A program made the translations under genes and the position numbers. The notes below the pieces were generated by a model that made no database searches, had not been told where the DNA came from, and worked only from the letters and a program-made list of their open reading frames with translations. From Aeoliella mucimassa (GTDB taxonomy: Bacteria > Planctomycetota > Planctomycetia > Pirellulales > Lacipirellulaceae), in NCBI RefSeq assembly GCF_007748035.1, contig NZ_CP036278.1, positions 3,348,001-3,412,000 of the forward strand: 64,000 bases of DNA, read 5' to 3'. Below are positions 24,390 to 33,555 of the stretch, piece by piece. Positions within the stretch are counted from its first letter, which is position 1, and every line of letters begins with the position of its first letter.

Positions 24390-25841
24390 CTAAACTTGCA
24401 CGTGTTTCGCTTGCTCAACATACTCGTCTACTCGCCCTGGGCGGATGACTCCCGCTTTCAAAGCCGCTTCGGCGGCTTCGCTAACTTTTTGCTGATAGAC
24501 TTCCGGCGTTGGATAGAGCTGTTTCAGCACCTCGCTTGGCAGTGGTTTAGACGTCCCATACAGCGAGGCAAGACTGAACGCGGCGGTTTCGCCTTTGTTG
24601 CAGGCAATTGGTACCTCGACCTCGGGCAATCGCACACCACCGCGGGCGTTGCCATGTTCGTCGCGTACAACTTGAGGATTCGTCCCTTCGGTCACTTCGA
24701 TCCGTGCCTGCTCCGCAGGCGCAGTGCCGCCGGCCGCCCATCGTGCTAACGCAACTAGCGCCGCGTCGGCGGTGGGTTGCCAGGTAATCTTGCTTCCAAT
24801 CGAAAGGCTCGCTCCCATCAATCCGTCGCGTCGTCGCAAACTCTCCATGTACTTGCTATTCGGTTGCGGCGCATGCGAGGCGCCGGCAACCTCCCAGAAG
24901 CGAAACTTCTCGGTATCAGGCTGTTTGGTTGCCAGGCTGAACAACGTTTCGGTCTCGGAGTTCACCACGATTGTTGGCACATCAAGATCATCCCGAATAC
25001 AAGTGGGTTGAAAGAATCCCGTGTCGGGCGAGCTGGAGGAGGGAACCGTAAGATCGAGCACCTTATCGTCGAAGCTCACCCTCACCCCAAAATCGATCAT
25101 CGGCATATACGCGTCGAATACCTGGTCGCGGGGATGGATCGCATTCATGTAGGTTCGCAACCGCCCGGCCGATTGCGAGGCTCCCGTCGCGATGACCTGC
25201 TTTACTTCGAGCCCCCCCAGCGGATCGACGCTTGAACTCGGGCGAGTCGGGCCAACTGCCCGGCCTGCTTGGCTGAACATATCGAACGAGTAGGAATCGC
25301 CGGGAGTTGAAAGCGTGCCATACCGATCGGGGTCCCACCTCTTGAGTCCTTGCGGTGCTAGCGCGAAGCCGTTGAGACCTATCTGCTGACACGAGACCAT
25401 CACGAAGGCAAACCCATCGCGATAGAGATCGCGTGAAACCGAACCGAGCAGTGCGATCTCCCAACCAACCGTGACGTTCAGCCATTCCACTACGACGGTG
25501 CCATTGAACTTGGCAGGGTCTTTTGGGCGTCGTACAAGGAGCCGAGTTTTGTAACGGGCCTTGTCACCGGGCTCAACGTCCCATTTGCCATCCTTCGAGA
25601 GATCCGTCGTCGGCCGATACTGCACCGCATCGCCTTCGAGAAAGTACTCCTCCTCCACGTATCCGTAGGTGTCGAGATCGTCGACGAAAGCAGAAAAGGG
25701 ATGCCCGCGCCGCCCTCCGGTGATCGGTCCCGTGATGCTCGAAACCGGCTCGGCTGCCAGCACTGGAAGCGAAGGGAGCAGCATCGAACCAGCGACACCA
25801 GCGGTAAGTTGCGTAAGGATCTCACGTCTTGAAAGCATCAT
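24390..25841 (-). CDS. Secreted alpha/beta-hydrolase-domain protein (Abhydrolase_10-like)
   Basis: The 483-residue protein starts with a signal containing SRREILTQL and a hydrophobic stretch ending VLAAEPV, consistent with Tat or Sec export. The body matches the alpha/beta-hydrolase family often annotated as PF20091: GTVVVEWLNVTVGWEIA, then the nucleophile elbow VIATGASQSAGRLRTY and a conserved YGTSKPLPSEVLKQLYP end. The substrate is not known; family members are linked to ester or lactone degradation. It is followed by the tautomerase gene and preceded by a 392-bp gap. Confidence 0.82.
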   Translation of the reverse strand: MMLSRREILTQLTAGVAGSMLLPSLPVLAAEPVSSITGPITGGRRGHPFSAFVDDLDTYGYVEEEYFLEGDAVQYRPTTDLSKDGKWDVEPGDKARYKTRLLVRRPKDPAKFNGTVVVEWLNVTVGWEIALLGSVSRDLYRDGFAFVMVSCQQIGLNGFALAPQGLKRWDPDRYGTLSTPGDSYSFDMFSQAGRAVGPTRPSSSVDPLGGLEVKQVIATGASQSAGRLRTYMNAIHPRDQVFDAYMPMIDFGVRVSFDDKVLDLTVPSSSSPDTGFFQPTCIRDDLDVPTIVVNSETETLFSLATKQPDTEKFRFWEVAGASHAPQPNSKYMESLRRRDGLMGASLSIGSKITWQPTADAALVALARWAAGGTAPAEQARIEVTEGTNPQVVRDEHGNARGGVRLPEVEVPIACNKGETAAFSLASLYGTSKPLPSEVLKQLYPTPEVYQQKVSEAAEAALKAGVIRPGRVDEYVEQAKHVQV

Positions 25842-26233
25842 TTGTCCTCGAAGTTCTTTCCAATCACTCGTAGCGGCACGATTGTATCCGAACAGCCAGC
25901 GATCAAATCTACTCTGGCCGATGGCTCGATAACAACGCGAAGTAGCACCTCATAACTCTGTGGGCGTTGGTTTGCACTCTGGATCCAGTAACCTTGCCCA
26001 TAATCAAGTTTCCGTACGCCTGCTCACCACCGGCAAAACCGACTTACTGCTCTGTTTGTCATCTTTCTCATTCCACTATTCAATGACACTCGAGAAGTGC
26101 TTCGTAGGGTACTCGTAAGTTACCCCAAGTCGGTCGTACTTGTTTCACACTTTGGTCGATGGAACCACATTCAACCATCGCTTTTTGCAGCAGACCGCGG
26201 CCAACGCGATGTACCTGTCACGACTGGTTTTTT
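25842..26233. other. Intergenic gap inside the minus-strand cluster
   Basis: I see no gene or clear hairpin terminator. The gap may hold a separate promoter for the hydrolase-tautomerase pair, so the cluster could be two transcription units. Confidence 0.4.
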
Positions 26234-27643
26234 CTAGAGTTCCATCGGCGCCAGGGAAGTATCAGGCGCACCAACATGGCGAAGACTCAGGCTCCCCACT
26301 GCGGTAATCGACATCAACAAGGCTGCGTTCAAGTAACTTGCGGTCGCCCCTGCGGTGGTTCCCAAAGCGGCCAGCAGAGCCCCGAAAGCGGCGATGGCGA
26401 CTGCCCCGCCAACCTGGCGACAGGTATTAAGCACTCCGCTGGCAGTTCCCGCACGGCGACGCGGCACGCTATTCAGCAACAACGATGTGGCTGAGGGCAT
26501 CGCGAGCCCTCCGCCAATTCCGACGGGTGCCATCCAGGCCACGAGCACCGGCACACTAGCACTTTCGGCGAACGCAGCCAGCCCGAACAGTCCTACGCTC
26601 ATCGACACCTGACCAAGCACGATCGGCATCCATGCACCGTATCGTTCAGCAAGACGCGCAGCGAGCATTGGCATGAAGATCGAGAATGCAGTAACCGGCA
26701 CAAAGGCCAGTCCCGTATCCATAGGATTCAATCCACGCTCTGCTTGCAGGAACAGACTCGCAACGAACACCATGCCAAAGAAAGCCACCATGAATGAGAA
26801 GCCAATGGCCAATGGCATCGCCGCCGCGTACGAGCGGAATAGGCCCAATGGAACCATGGGATGGGTTCCTTGCATCTGCAGCCACAAGAACACGGCTCCT
26901 GTAGCTAGAGCCAACGATAGCGAGGCGAGTACTGCGGTGTTGCTGATTCCCTGCTCACCAGCTTCAATCAAACCATAGGTCAAAGCAGTTAAGGCCACAA
27001 GCGAAGTGACTTGCCCTTTCCAATCGAACGAAGTGGGATGGCAATGCGAACGCGGCACCCCGGCTAACAACCATGCTGCGATGGCTCCTACCGGCAAGTT
27101 GATCAAGAAAATCAGCCGCCAGCTGAGCATGGTTAGCGCTCCTCCCACCAATGGACCAGACGCCGAAGCCACTGCTCCGCCGACCGCCCAGATTCCGATG
27201 GCGCGAGCCTTCTTCGTGGGATCTGGAAACGCTTCGCCGATCAGCGACAAGGAGGCTGGAGTCATGAAGGCCGCGCCTGTTCCCTGCACAAACCGGGCGG
27301 CAATCAACAACCCGATTCCGTCGGCCATGGCACAGCCAACAGAACTTATAACAAACAGCGTCAGCCCAGCAACGAAAACGGTTTTCGCTCCCATTCGATC
27401 TGAAAGCGATCCGGCCAAAAGCAATAGCGCTGCAAATGGCAGCGTGTAACCATCCATCACCCACTGCAAGCCGGTGATGCCGCCACCCACGCTTTCACCA
27501 ATCGCAGGTAGCGCGACGCTTACTACCAAGGCATCCAATGTGATAATAAAGAAACCGAGCAACGCAACGGCCAGCGTCCTGACTGGCGCTCCGCTGGCTA
27601 CCGACGTAGTCGAGGCCTCCGCTTCCGTGTTGGTCTCTTCCAT
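26234..27643 (-). CDS. MFS drug:H+ antiporter, DHA2 (EmrB/QacA) family
   Basis: The 469-residue protein has about 14 hydrophobic segments. It shows motif A-like GSLSDRMGAKTVFVAGL after helix 2, motif C-like GPLVGGAL and the motif D1-type LDALVVSVALPAIGESVGG at helix 1. These identify the DHA2 export family acting in the inner membrane. The start ATG gives a soluble leader MEETNTEAEASTTS. It lies in the AraC-linked cluster, so export of a toxic aldehyde or quinone-type compound is plausible, but the substrate is unknown. Confidence 0.9.
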   Translation of the reverse strand: MEETNTEAEASTTSVASGAPVRTLAVALLGFFIITLDALVVSVALPAIGESVGGGITGLQWVMDGYTLPFAALLLLAGSLSDRMGAKTVFVAGLTLFVISSVGCAMADGIGLLIAARFVQGTGAAFMTPASLSLIGEAFPDPTKKARAIGIWAVGGAVASASGPLVGGALTMLSWRLIFLINLPVGAIAAWLLAGVPRSHCHPTSFDWKGQVTSLVALTALTYGLIEAGEQGISNTAVLASLSLALATGAVFLWLQMQGTHPMVPLGLFRSYAAAMPLAIGFSFMVAFFGMVFVASLFLQAERGLNPMDTGLAFVPVTAFSIFMPMLAARLAERYGAWMPIVLGQVSMSVGLFGLAAFAESASVPVLVAWMAPVGIGGGLAMPSATSLLLNSVPRRRAGTASGVLNTCRQVGGAVAIAAFGALLAALGTTAGATASYLNAALLMSITAVGSLSLRHVGAPDTSLAPMEL

Positions 27644-27721
27644 TCAGTAACCCTCCGTTACGATGCTCGTGGTTTCATAGGCTGTTCTCACGCGTTGGCA
27701 CACGACATTGGTGTGTTGCGG

Positions 27722-28246
27722 TTACTTCTGATACTGCTCGTCGGTAACGTGCTCCATCCACTCCACGGCCGATCCATTCAGGGCTTCTTGAATAGCAATG
27801 TGGGTCATGGCCGTCGTGGGGCTTGCTCCGTGCCAGTGCTTGATGCCTGGTGGGAACCAAACCACATCGCCAGGACGGATCTCTTGAATCTCCTCCCCTT
27901 CGCATTGCACCCAACCAAGGCCTGCTGTGACGACCAGCGTTTGACCAAGCGGGTGGGTGTGCCAGGCCGTGCGTGCGCCTGGTTCGAAGGTAACCGTGGA
28001 TCCGGTAACACGAGCAGGTTCGGGTGCCTGGAACAACGGATCGATACGGGTACGCCCGGTGAACCAATCGGCTGGTCCGGCAACTGAGTCTTGACTTCCG
28101 ACACGTGTGATTTGCATGAGAGTCTCCTTATAGTTATCAGGTGAATGGCTGCATTGGGCAGCGAGCAGCGATGGTAACGCACCCGCTGACACAATAGTGG
28201 CTCCAGTGGCCTTGAGAAAAGTTCGGCGAGGAATATTGGGTATCAT
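27722..28246 (-). CDS. Cupin-domain protein with Tat signal
   Basis: The 174-residue protein has a twin-arginine signal ([18 protein letters not shown]) and a single cupin barrel with metal ligands in motif 1 ([12 protein letters not shown]) and motif 2 ([10 protein letters not shown]). It resembles cupins annotated as (R)-mandelonitrile lyase-like that co-occur with carboxymuconolactone decarboxylases. Its start overlaps the stop of the upstream SDR gene by 4 bp, indicating translational coupling. It probably handles a small oxidised substrate outside the cytoplasm; the reaction is unknown. A shorter version could start at [10 protein letters not shown] (internal Met about residue 43). Confidence 0.85.
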   Translation of the reverse strand: MIPNIPRRTFLKATGATIVSAGALPSLLAAQCSHSPDNYKETLMQITRVGSQDSVAGPADWFTGRTRIDPLFQAPEPARVTGSTVTFEPGARTAWHTHPLGQTLVVTAGLGWVQCEGEEIQEIRPGDVVWFPPGIKHWHGASPTTAMTHIAIQEALNGSAVEWMEHVTDEQYQK

Positions 28247-29004
28247 GGAACGGTCATTCCTCCATCCACAGTAATGGCTTGTCCTACAATGTAGCTTGCC
28301 GCCGAGCTACAGAGCCACAACACGACCGCGGCAACCTCCTCGGGCCGCCCCGCACGGCCGATCGGCACACTGGCCGCAAACTGGGTATAGGCTTCTTCGT
28401 CGCCGCTGACGACATCGCGGGCGACCTGGGTATCAATTAAGCCTGGATTTACGGCATTTACTCGGATCCCTTTTTTGATGGACTCCAGAGCCGCGGTGCG
28501 CGTTAGACCAACCACCCCATGCTTCGAGGCAATGTACGAAGCAATGCCGGGGTTGCCAGTCAAAGCCCCTACCGATGCATTGTTGACGATGGCTCCGCTA
28601 CCCTGCTTCTCCATCTGCCGCAACTCGTGGTGCAGACAGCTCCAGACGCCTCGCAGGTTGATTCCGATCACGCGTTCCCATTCAGCGAGGTTGCTCTCGG
28701 CAATCGGAGCGATGTTAGCCATCACTCCAGCGTTGTTGAACGCGACGTCAAGCCGCCCATACTCGGCAACCGTTTTCTCGACCATCGCGGCCACCGAGTC
28801 GTCGTCGCTTACGTCGCATCCAACGGCCAGAGTGTTGTAGCCTTCAGCGGCTAGCTGTTCTGCTTGTTGTTTGACAACATCCTCTCGGTAGTCAGCCATC
28901 ACCACCGCGGCCCCCGCTTCGGCAAACGCCTTGGCTGCAGCGAGTCCCATGCCCGAAGCCGCGCCGGTCACCAGAGCGACTTTGTTTTCAAAGCTAATAT
29001 TCAT
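28243..29004 (-). CDS. SDR-family oxidoreductase
   Basis: The 253-residue classical short-chain dehydrogenase has the nucleotide motif [12 protein letters not shown], catalytic Ser in NNASVG and YxxxK as YIASK, ending in VDGGMTVP. An acidic residue (MADYRE) at the end of beta-2 favours NAD(H). The closest functional groups are glucose 1-dehydrogenase-like and cyclopentanol dehydrogenase-like enzymes, which gives no sure substrate. It overlaps the cupin gene by 4 bp and follows the DUF2255 gene by 14 bp. Confidence 0.9.
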   Translation of the reverse strand: MNISFENKVALVTGAASGMGLAAAKAFAEAGAAVVMADYREDVVKQQAEQLAAEGYNTLAVGCDVSDDDSVAAMVEKTVAEYGRLDVAFNNAGVMANIAPIAESNLAEWERVIGINLRGVWSCLHHELRQMEKQGSGAIVNNASVGALTGNPGIASYIASKHGVVGLTRTAALESIKKGIRVNAVNPGLIDTQVARDVVSGDEEAYTQFAASVPIGRAGRPEEVAAVVLWLCSSAASYIVGQAITVDGGMTVP

Positions 29005-29018
29005 CCGTTTCTCCTGTT

Positions 29019-29405
29019 TTACTCTGCTGACTCGGTGCGTGGCGCAACTCGTACGGTGGCCGCCCGTGCTCGATCGCTAATCATCGATCCGAGATAAGGG
29101 CTGCCGCTGTACTTGGCCTGATAGGCTTGGTCGATTCGGTCGTTGATCGGTCCATCGACCCCCTCGAAGGCAACGTCGTAGCTGCTGCCTGCCGCGGTGA
29201 TCTTACCTGCTTTCTGACGGATCGCTGCTTGATACCACCGCGACTGGGGCCCGTTATATCCTCGAACGTAGAGATCGTCGTCAACTCTTACCGACCAGAT
29301 CCAGGTTAGTGTTCCGTGGGTCTTGCCGTCGTCGCGAAACGGAGCAATATGCAGGTCGTCTTTCTCGGCAATCGCGTCGATGATTTTGGGAGGCCACTTG
29401 TTCAT
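29019..29405 (-). CDS. DUF2255 family protein
   Basis: From MNKWPPKIIDAIAEKDDLHI the protein has about 128 residues. The segment HGTLTWIWSVRVDDDLYVRG followed by GPQSRWYQAAIRQKAGKI matches the DUF2255 family, a small beta-barrel of unknown function that often accompanies SDR and CMD genes. An upstream in-frame Met at 29459 overlaps the preceding gene region and lacks a good ribosome site, so the start at 29405 is preferred. Confidence 0.85.
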   Translation of the reverse strand: MNKWPPKIIDAIAEKDDLHIAPFRDDGKTHGTLTWIWSVRVDDDLYVRGYNGPQSRWYQAAIRQKAGKITAAGSSYDVAFEGVDGPINDRIDQAYQAKYSGSPYLGSMISDRARAATVRVAPRTESAE

Positions 29406-29464
29406 TGTACATTCCTTCACACATTCATCCATTAACACTATTAGTTCAGCAACATACAAGAGTG

Positions 29465-30310
29465 TCAGTTCGCCTCTTGACGTTGTTCAAACACCTGCTT
29501 CACGACACGCATCGCCGAGAACACCCGCGGCCAGCCCGCATAGAAGGCGAGCTGAGTCAATACTTCCGAAGCTTCCGTTTGGGTCAACCCGTAATCCATC
29601 GCTCGATTGAGGTGGAAGGTCACCTGCTCCGATTGACCCGAGGCAATCAGCGCGCTGACGGTCACCAGACTGCGGTCGCGCGGAGCAAGATGGGGACGCA
29701 GCCAGATTTCACGAAACAGAGGCTCTGCAGTGTACTGCACAACCCCAGGCGACACGTTGCCGTAAGTCGCTTCCACGAACCCCGCCCGCTGCGATTCTGC
29801 TTGCTCATCGAGCGGCAGCAGGTCGACCTTTGCCGCTGGCAATTGGTCTTGCTCCACGCCACACTCGGCAAACACTTTTCGCACAGGTTCGACCGCCGCC
29901 AAGGCGTTGCCCCATCCAGTGTAGAAAGCCAAGTGAGTGATGATCTCCGATACTTCAGCAGGTGTCACTCCATTGTTGAGTGCCAAGCGAACCTCGGCTT
30001 CGAGCATTTCCGTCTGCCCACGAGCGATCACAGTCGCCAGGGTGACAATGCTGCGATCGCGCTTCGATAGTCCATCGCGGTTCCACACCTCGCCTTCAAG
30101 TTTATCGCGTGTGTAACTTGCCAAAGCGGGTGAGACTTGTTGAATATCATCGAAAGCAACTTGCATCTCATTGCTTTCCTTATCTGTGTCGTTCATGATC
30201 GCCTCCGATTCGGAACGAGGAACGTTAGCAGCTATCTCGCCAAGTGGCTGGTTGCATCCACCAGCCAACATGACGAGACACGTTAGAATTGATAGCAAGT
30301 GTCTTGTCAT
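29465..30310 (-). CDS. Lipoprotein with two carboxymuconolactone-decarboxylase (AhpD-like) domains
   Basis: The 281-residue product begins MTRHLLSILTCLVMLAGGCN, a lipoprotein signal with lipobox LAGGC. Two CMD domains follow at about 55-145 (KRDRSIVTLATVIARGQ, EVSEIITHLAFYTGWGNA) and about 185-275 (PRDRSLVTVSALIASGQ, EASEVLTQLAFYAGWPRV). Neither copy shows the CxxC redox pair of AhpD in the expected place, so a lyase-like or hydrolase-like role is more likely than peroxide reduction. Its export as a lipoprotein is unusual and matches the Tat signals on the cupin and dehydrogenase in the same cluster. Confidence 0.88.
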   Translation of the reverse strand: MTRHLLSILTCLVMLAGGCNQPLGEIAANVPRSESEAIMNDTDKESNEMQVAFDDIQQVSPALASYTRDKLEGEVWNRDGLSKRDRSIVTLATVIARGQTEMLEAEVRLALNNGVTPAEVSEIITHLAFYTGWGNALAAVEPVRKVFAECGVEQDQLPAAKVDLLPLDEQAESQRAGFVEATYGNVSPGVVQYTAEPLFREIWLRPHLAPRDRSLVTVSALIASGQSEQVTFHLNRAMDYGLTQTEASEVLTQLAFYAGWPRVFSAMRVVKQVFEQRQEAN

Positions 30311-30353
30311 AGAGAACTCCTGCTGATTTTTAATGAAGCACAACATCGTTATG

Positions 30354-31529
30354 CTATAGGGTCGTGGTGTCGATCACGTAGCGGTAGCGTGCTTCTTTAT
30401 TCACCACTTTGTCCCAGGCGTCATTCACTTGATCTGCAGGAATCACCTTGATTTGAGGCAGCAGCTGATTGTCGGCACAATAGTCCATCACTTCCTGCGT
30501 TTCAGGAATTCCACCGATGAGCGATCCGTTGAAGTTCACGCGATTGCGAATCATCAGGAAGTTGTTGATGGTGAGCTTCCCCTGCACCGGCATGCCCACC
30601 TGCGTGAACTCCTTGCGTGGCTTTAACGTCATGGCATAGGCAGCAACGTTGTAGTCGTAAGGAATCGTCGAGATCAGATAGTCGAGTGTTTGCTGATGGG
30701 CAAACAGCTTCGACTCGTCATCTACCACCACCACTTCGCTGGCACCAAAACCTTTGATGTCGTCTACTTTCGAAGGCGATGTGGTGAATGCGGTGACTTC
30801 AGCACCCTTCGATACCGCCAGCTTGATGGCCAAGTGGCCCAGCCCGCCGATACCAGCCACACCGACTTTCAGGCCGCTGGCGAGATCATTCCGCATCAAC
30901 GGCGAGTAAGTCGTAATCCCGGCACATAGCAATGGAGCAGCATGCTGCAGGTCGATATGCTTGGGAATACGAATCGCAAAATGTTGTTTCACAACTATAT
31001 TGCTCGAGTATCCACCCTGAGTAATGCCAGTGGGTGAACTCTTTTCTGGCGAGCCGTACGTGAACACGGTCTGGTTCTTCTCGCAGTAGTGCTCTTCGCC
31101 CTGCTTGCAGCTGTTACACTCCAGGCAACTACTCACCATGCATCCCACACCAGCGTGGTCGCCCACTTTGAACTTGGTAACGTTTTTACCAACGGCTGCT
31201 ACCACGCCCGCGATTTCATGTCCCGGCACCTGTGGATACTGCTGTGGTCCCCAGTGCCCTCGCATTTGATGAATGTCCGAGTGGCAGATACCACAGTACT
31301 TGATGTCGATCAGAACATCGTCGTCTCCGAGCGGTCGCCGCTGAAATGCCCAAGTACTTAGCTTTCCGCTCTTATCGCGGGCAGCCAGCCCCTTCGACTT
31401 GGTGTTCTCCGGTTCCGAACCAGTCGGCGCGGCTATTACACCCTTCGAACCTGCCAGTAGCGTTCCAGCTCCCGCAACGGTAGAAGTGCGAATGAAGTCT
31501 CGCCGAGTGTGTTGTTGCTCGCCATCCAT
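30354..31529 (-). CDS. Zinc alcohol dehydrogenase (YahK/cinnamyl type) with Tat signal
   Basis: The 391-residue protein is a medium-chain dehydrogenase. The catalytic zinc region is CGICHSD and GHEIAG, the structural zinc cluster is CLECNSCKQGEEHYC and the nucleotide site is GIGGLGHLAIKLA, consistent with NADP-dependent aldehyde reductases such as YahK. An N-terminal twin-arginine signal (HTRRDFIRTSTVAGAG) precedes the catalytic domain by about 25 residues. Exporting a nicotinamide enzyme is odd because free NADP(H) is scarce outside the cytoplasm; cofactor-loaded Tat export or a non-functional signal are options. Confidence 0.9.
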   Translation of the reverse strand: MDGEQQHTRRDFIRTSTVAGAGTLLAGSKGVIAAPTGSEPENTKSKGLAARDKSGKLSTWAFQRRPLGDDDVLIDIKYCGICHSDIHQMRGHWGPQQYPQVPGHEIAGVVAAVGKNVTKFKVGDHAGVGCMVSSCLECNSCKQGEEHYCEKNQTVFTYGSPEKSSPTGITQGGYSSNIVVKQHFAIRIPKHIDLQHAAPLLCAGITTYSPLMRNDLASGLKVGVAGIGGLGHLAIKLAVSKGAEVTAFTTSPSKVDDIKGFGASEVVVVDDESKLFAHQQTLDYLISTIPYDYNVAAYAMTLKPRKEFTQVGMPVQGKLTINNFLMIRNRVNFNGSLIGGIPETQEVMDYCADNQLLPQIKVIPADQVNDAWDKVVNKEARYRYVIDTTTL

Positions 31530-31592
31530 AATCTATTCCTCCAGAATTCAATGTTTTAGTACTTCGTCTCCAACTCTCTGAGCGCGATCCGA

Positions 31593-32336
31593 TTACAGTT
31601 CTTGTTTCGTCGGTCGGAAGAGAATCTCGTTGATGTCGACATCTTCGGGTTGCTCCATCGCAAACGCGACTGCCCGGGCGAACGATTCGGGAGCAATGGC
31701 GACTTGTTGGTAGTATTCGTTGATGCCCGCGTGCGACTGCTCGTGCGTGATGTGGGATGGCAGTTCGGTATCGACCGCACCCGGCGAGATGATGGTGGTC
31801 CGCATGTTGTAGGGCTTCACTTCGCTACGCAGACCTTCGGAGATCGCGCGAACCGCGTGTTTCGTTGCACAGTAAACCGAACCAGAGGGAGTAACCTTAT
31901 GGCCAGCCACCGACGAGACGTTGATGATATGCCCCGACTTCTGCTTCTTCATCTGTGGCAACACCGCTGCGATGCCATAGAGTACCCCTTTGATGTTCAC
32001 GTCGATCATGTTGTCCCATTCGTCGACCTTGCACGCTTCCAGCGGAGACTGTTGCATCAACCCAGCGTTGTTGATCATCACATCAACTCGGCCGTAGCGC
32101 TCGACCGCCGTATCGACCAGGCGTTGTACTTGCTGGAGATCCGTAACGTCGGTTTCGACCGCTATCGCCTTCTCGTCACCACCGAGTTCTTCGGCCAGGG
32201 CCTGAATGCGGTCGGCACGCCGGGCAGCGAGCACGACGATCGCCCCGTTCGCAGCTAGATGCCTTGCCGTGGCTGCACCTAAACCGCTGCTAGCTCCAGT
32301 GATGACCACCACTTTTTCTTCGTTTTTTTTAGACAT
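31593..32336 (-). CDS. SDR-family oxidoreductase (YdfG-like)
   Basis: The product of about 247 residues has [14 protein letters not shown] and the active site SSVAGH plus YCATKHAV, as in NADP-dependent YdfG-type serine/3-hydroxy-acid dehydrogenases. The C-terminus [16 protein letters not shown] is typical of the group. I choose the ATG at 32336 because GGAG lies 6 nt upstream; an in-frame ATG at 32348 lacks one. It is the first gene after the divergent region with the AraC regulator and so probably the promoter-proximal gene of the cluster. Confidence 0.88.
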   Translation of the reverse strand: MSKKNEEKVVVITGASSGLGAATARHLAANGAIVVLAARRADRIQALAEELGGDEKAIAVETDVTDLQQVQRLVDTAVERYGRVDVMINNAGLMQQSPLEACKVDEWDNMIDVNIKGVLYGIAAVLPQMKKQKSGHIINVSSVAGHKVTPSGSVYCATKHAVRAISEGLRSEVKPYNMRTTIISPGAVDTELPSHITHEQSHAGINEYYQQVAIAPESFARAVAFAMEQPEDVDINEILFRPTKQEL

Positions 32337-32348
32337 CATGTTCTCCAT

Positions 32349-32575
32349 CGGTTACATTGCAGGAATAGCCAGCGACAGCAGGCACGGTCTACCGCACCAA
32401 TAAGCTGCGGTTGGTTTTGCTTTGCCTCACAATAAAACAATACGACACTTACCCCCGTTTCGAGTATCACAAACATCCGGCACGATAGCCTAATCCTACG
32501 CGATACTCCCTATGAGCCCTGATCTCCCATGATCGAAGAGGTACAATTGGGAACATCCCGCAGGAGCCAAATGCC
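32349..32575. promoter_or_regulatory. Divergent promoter region between the SDR cluster and the AraC regulator
   Basis: This 227-bp region separates oppositely transcribed genes, the usual place for AraC-type operators. A TACAAT -10-like box lies about 30 bp before the araC-type start. I could not identify a convincing direct-repeat operator by eye. Confidence 0.4.
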
Positions 32576-33469
32576 ATGAATAGTGTCGCTTTATCCGAAC
32601 TCGCCCAAACGCTCGATCGCCATATTAAGGTGGATGGGCTGGTCGAACCCCCTATATCAAGCCTTGCGCTGTACCGTTCCTCCGAGCCAACCGTGAGGGA
32701 TGCGGTGGTCTACTCGCCGAGCCTCTGCGTGGTGGTGCAGGGAGCCAAAGAAGTGATCGTCGACGGCCAGGCGTATCACTACGATCCAGCCCACTCGCTG
32801 TTGGTCTCCGTCGATATGCCAGCGACTTCGCGGGTGGTCGATGCATCGGTGGAGTCTCCGTGTCTGGTAGCCGTCATCCAGATCGACTCCGCGGAAGTAG
32901 GCGAATTGCTGGCCAACGGCTCGCCCGCCCAGCACCGGGGGGCTCCCACTCGCGGGCTAGGTGTAACGCCGGTAGAACCACCGCTGATGAATGCCATTTC
33001 GCGGTTGATAACATTGCTAGACGCGCCTGAAGACATTGCCGCCTTGTCTCCGCTGGTGATGCGCGAGATTACCTATCGCCTGCTGAATGGTCCGCAGGGG
33101 GCACGGTTACGACAAATAGCTGCTCCCGGTACTCCATCGCAGCGGATCGCTGTCGCTATTCGGTGGGTGCGAGATCATTACTCCCAGCCCATTCGGATCG
33201 ATGATCTGGCCGATCAGATGGGACTGAGCCAAACGGCCTTTCATCAACACTTCAAAGCGATGACCGGCTTAAGCCCCTTACAGTATCAAAAACGATTACG
33301 ACTGCAGGAAGCAAGACGGATGATGTTCAGCGAAGGCGTAGAGGCTGCCGAAGCGGCCTTCTCCGTCGGCTACGAGAGCCCATCACAGTTTGGCCGGGAA
33401 TACCGCCGATTGTTCGGCGCGTCGCCCCGGCAGGACATTTCGTCACTTACATCCGCTGCATCCATCTGA
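32576..33469 (+). CDS. AraC-family transcriptional regulator (YqhC-like, AraC_N domain)
   Basis: The 297-residue protein has an N-terminal cupin-like AraC_N domain (about 15-165; AVVYSPSLCVVVQGAKEV) and two C-terminal helix-turn-helices: IRIDDLADQMGLSQTAFHQH and AAEAAFSVGYESPSQFGREY. Homologues such as YqhC respond to aldehydes and activate an adjacent alcohol dehydrogenase. The dehydrogenase, SDRs and export pump divergent from it fit that role. The ATG follows CAGGAGCC. Confidence 0.92.
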   Translation: MNSVALSELAQTLDRHIKVDGLVEPPISSLALYRSSEPTVRDAVVYSPSLCVVVQGAKEVIVDGQAYHYDPAHSLLVSVDMPATSRVVDASVESPCLVAVIQIDSAEVGELLANGSPAQHRGAPTRGLGVTPVEPPLMNAISRLITLLDAPEDIAALSPLVMREITYRLLNGPQGARLRQIAAPGTPSQRIAVAIRWVRDHYSQPIRIDDLADQMGLSQTAFHQHFKAMTGLSPLQYQKRLRLQEARRMMFSEGVEAAEAAFSVGYESPSQFGREYRRLFGASPRQDISSLTSAASI

Positions 33470-33555
33470 CTTATTCTTTTACACGGTGGACTATGAGGAC
33501 TCATCACTTTTCTTTTCTTCCGAAGCCTTCCTCTTGTCCTAAAGGGCTACTTGCC

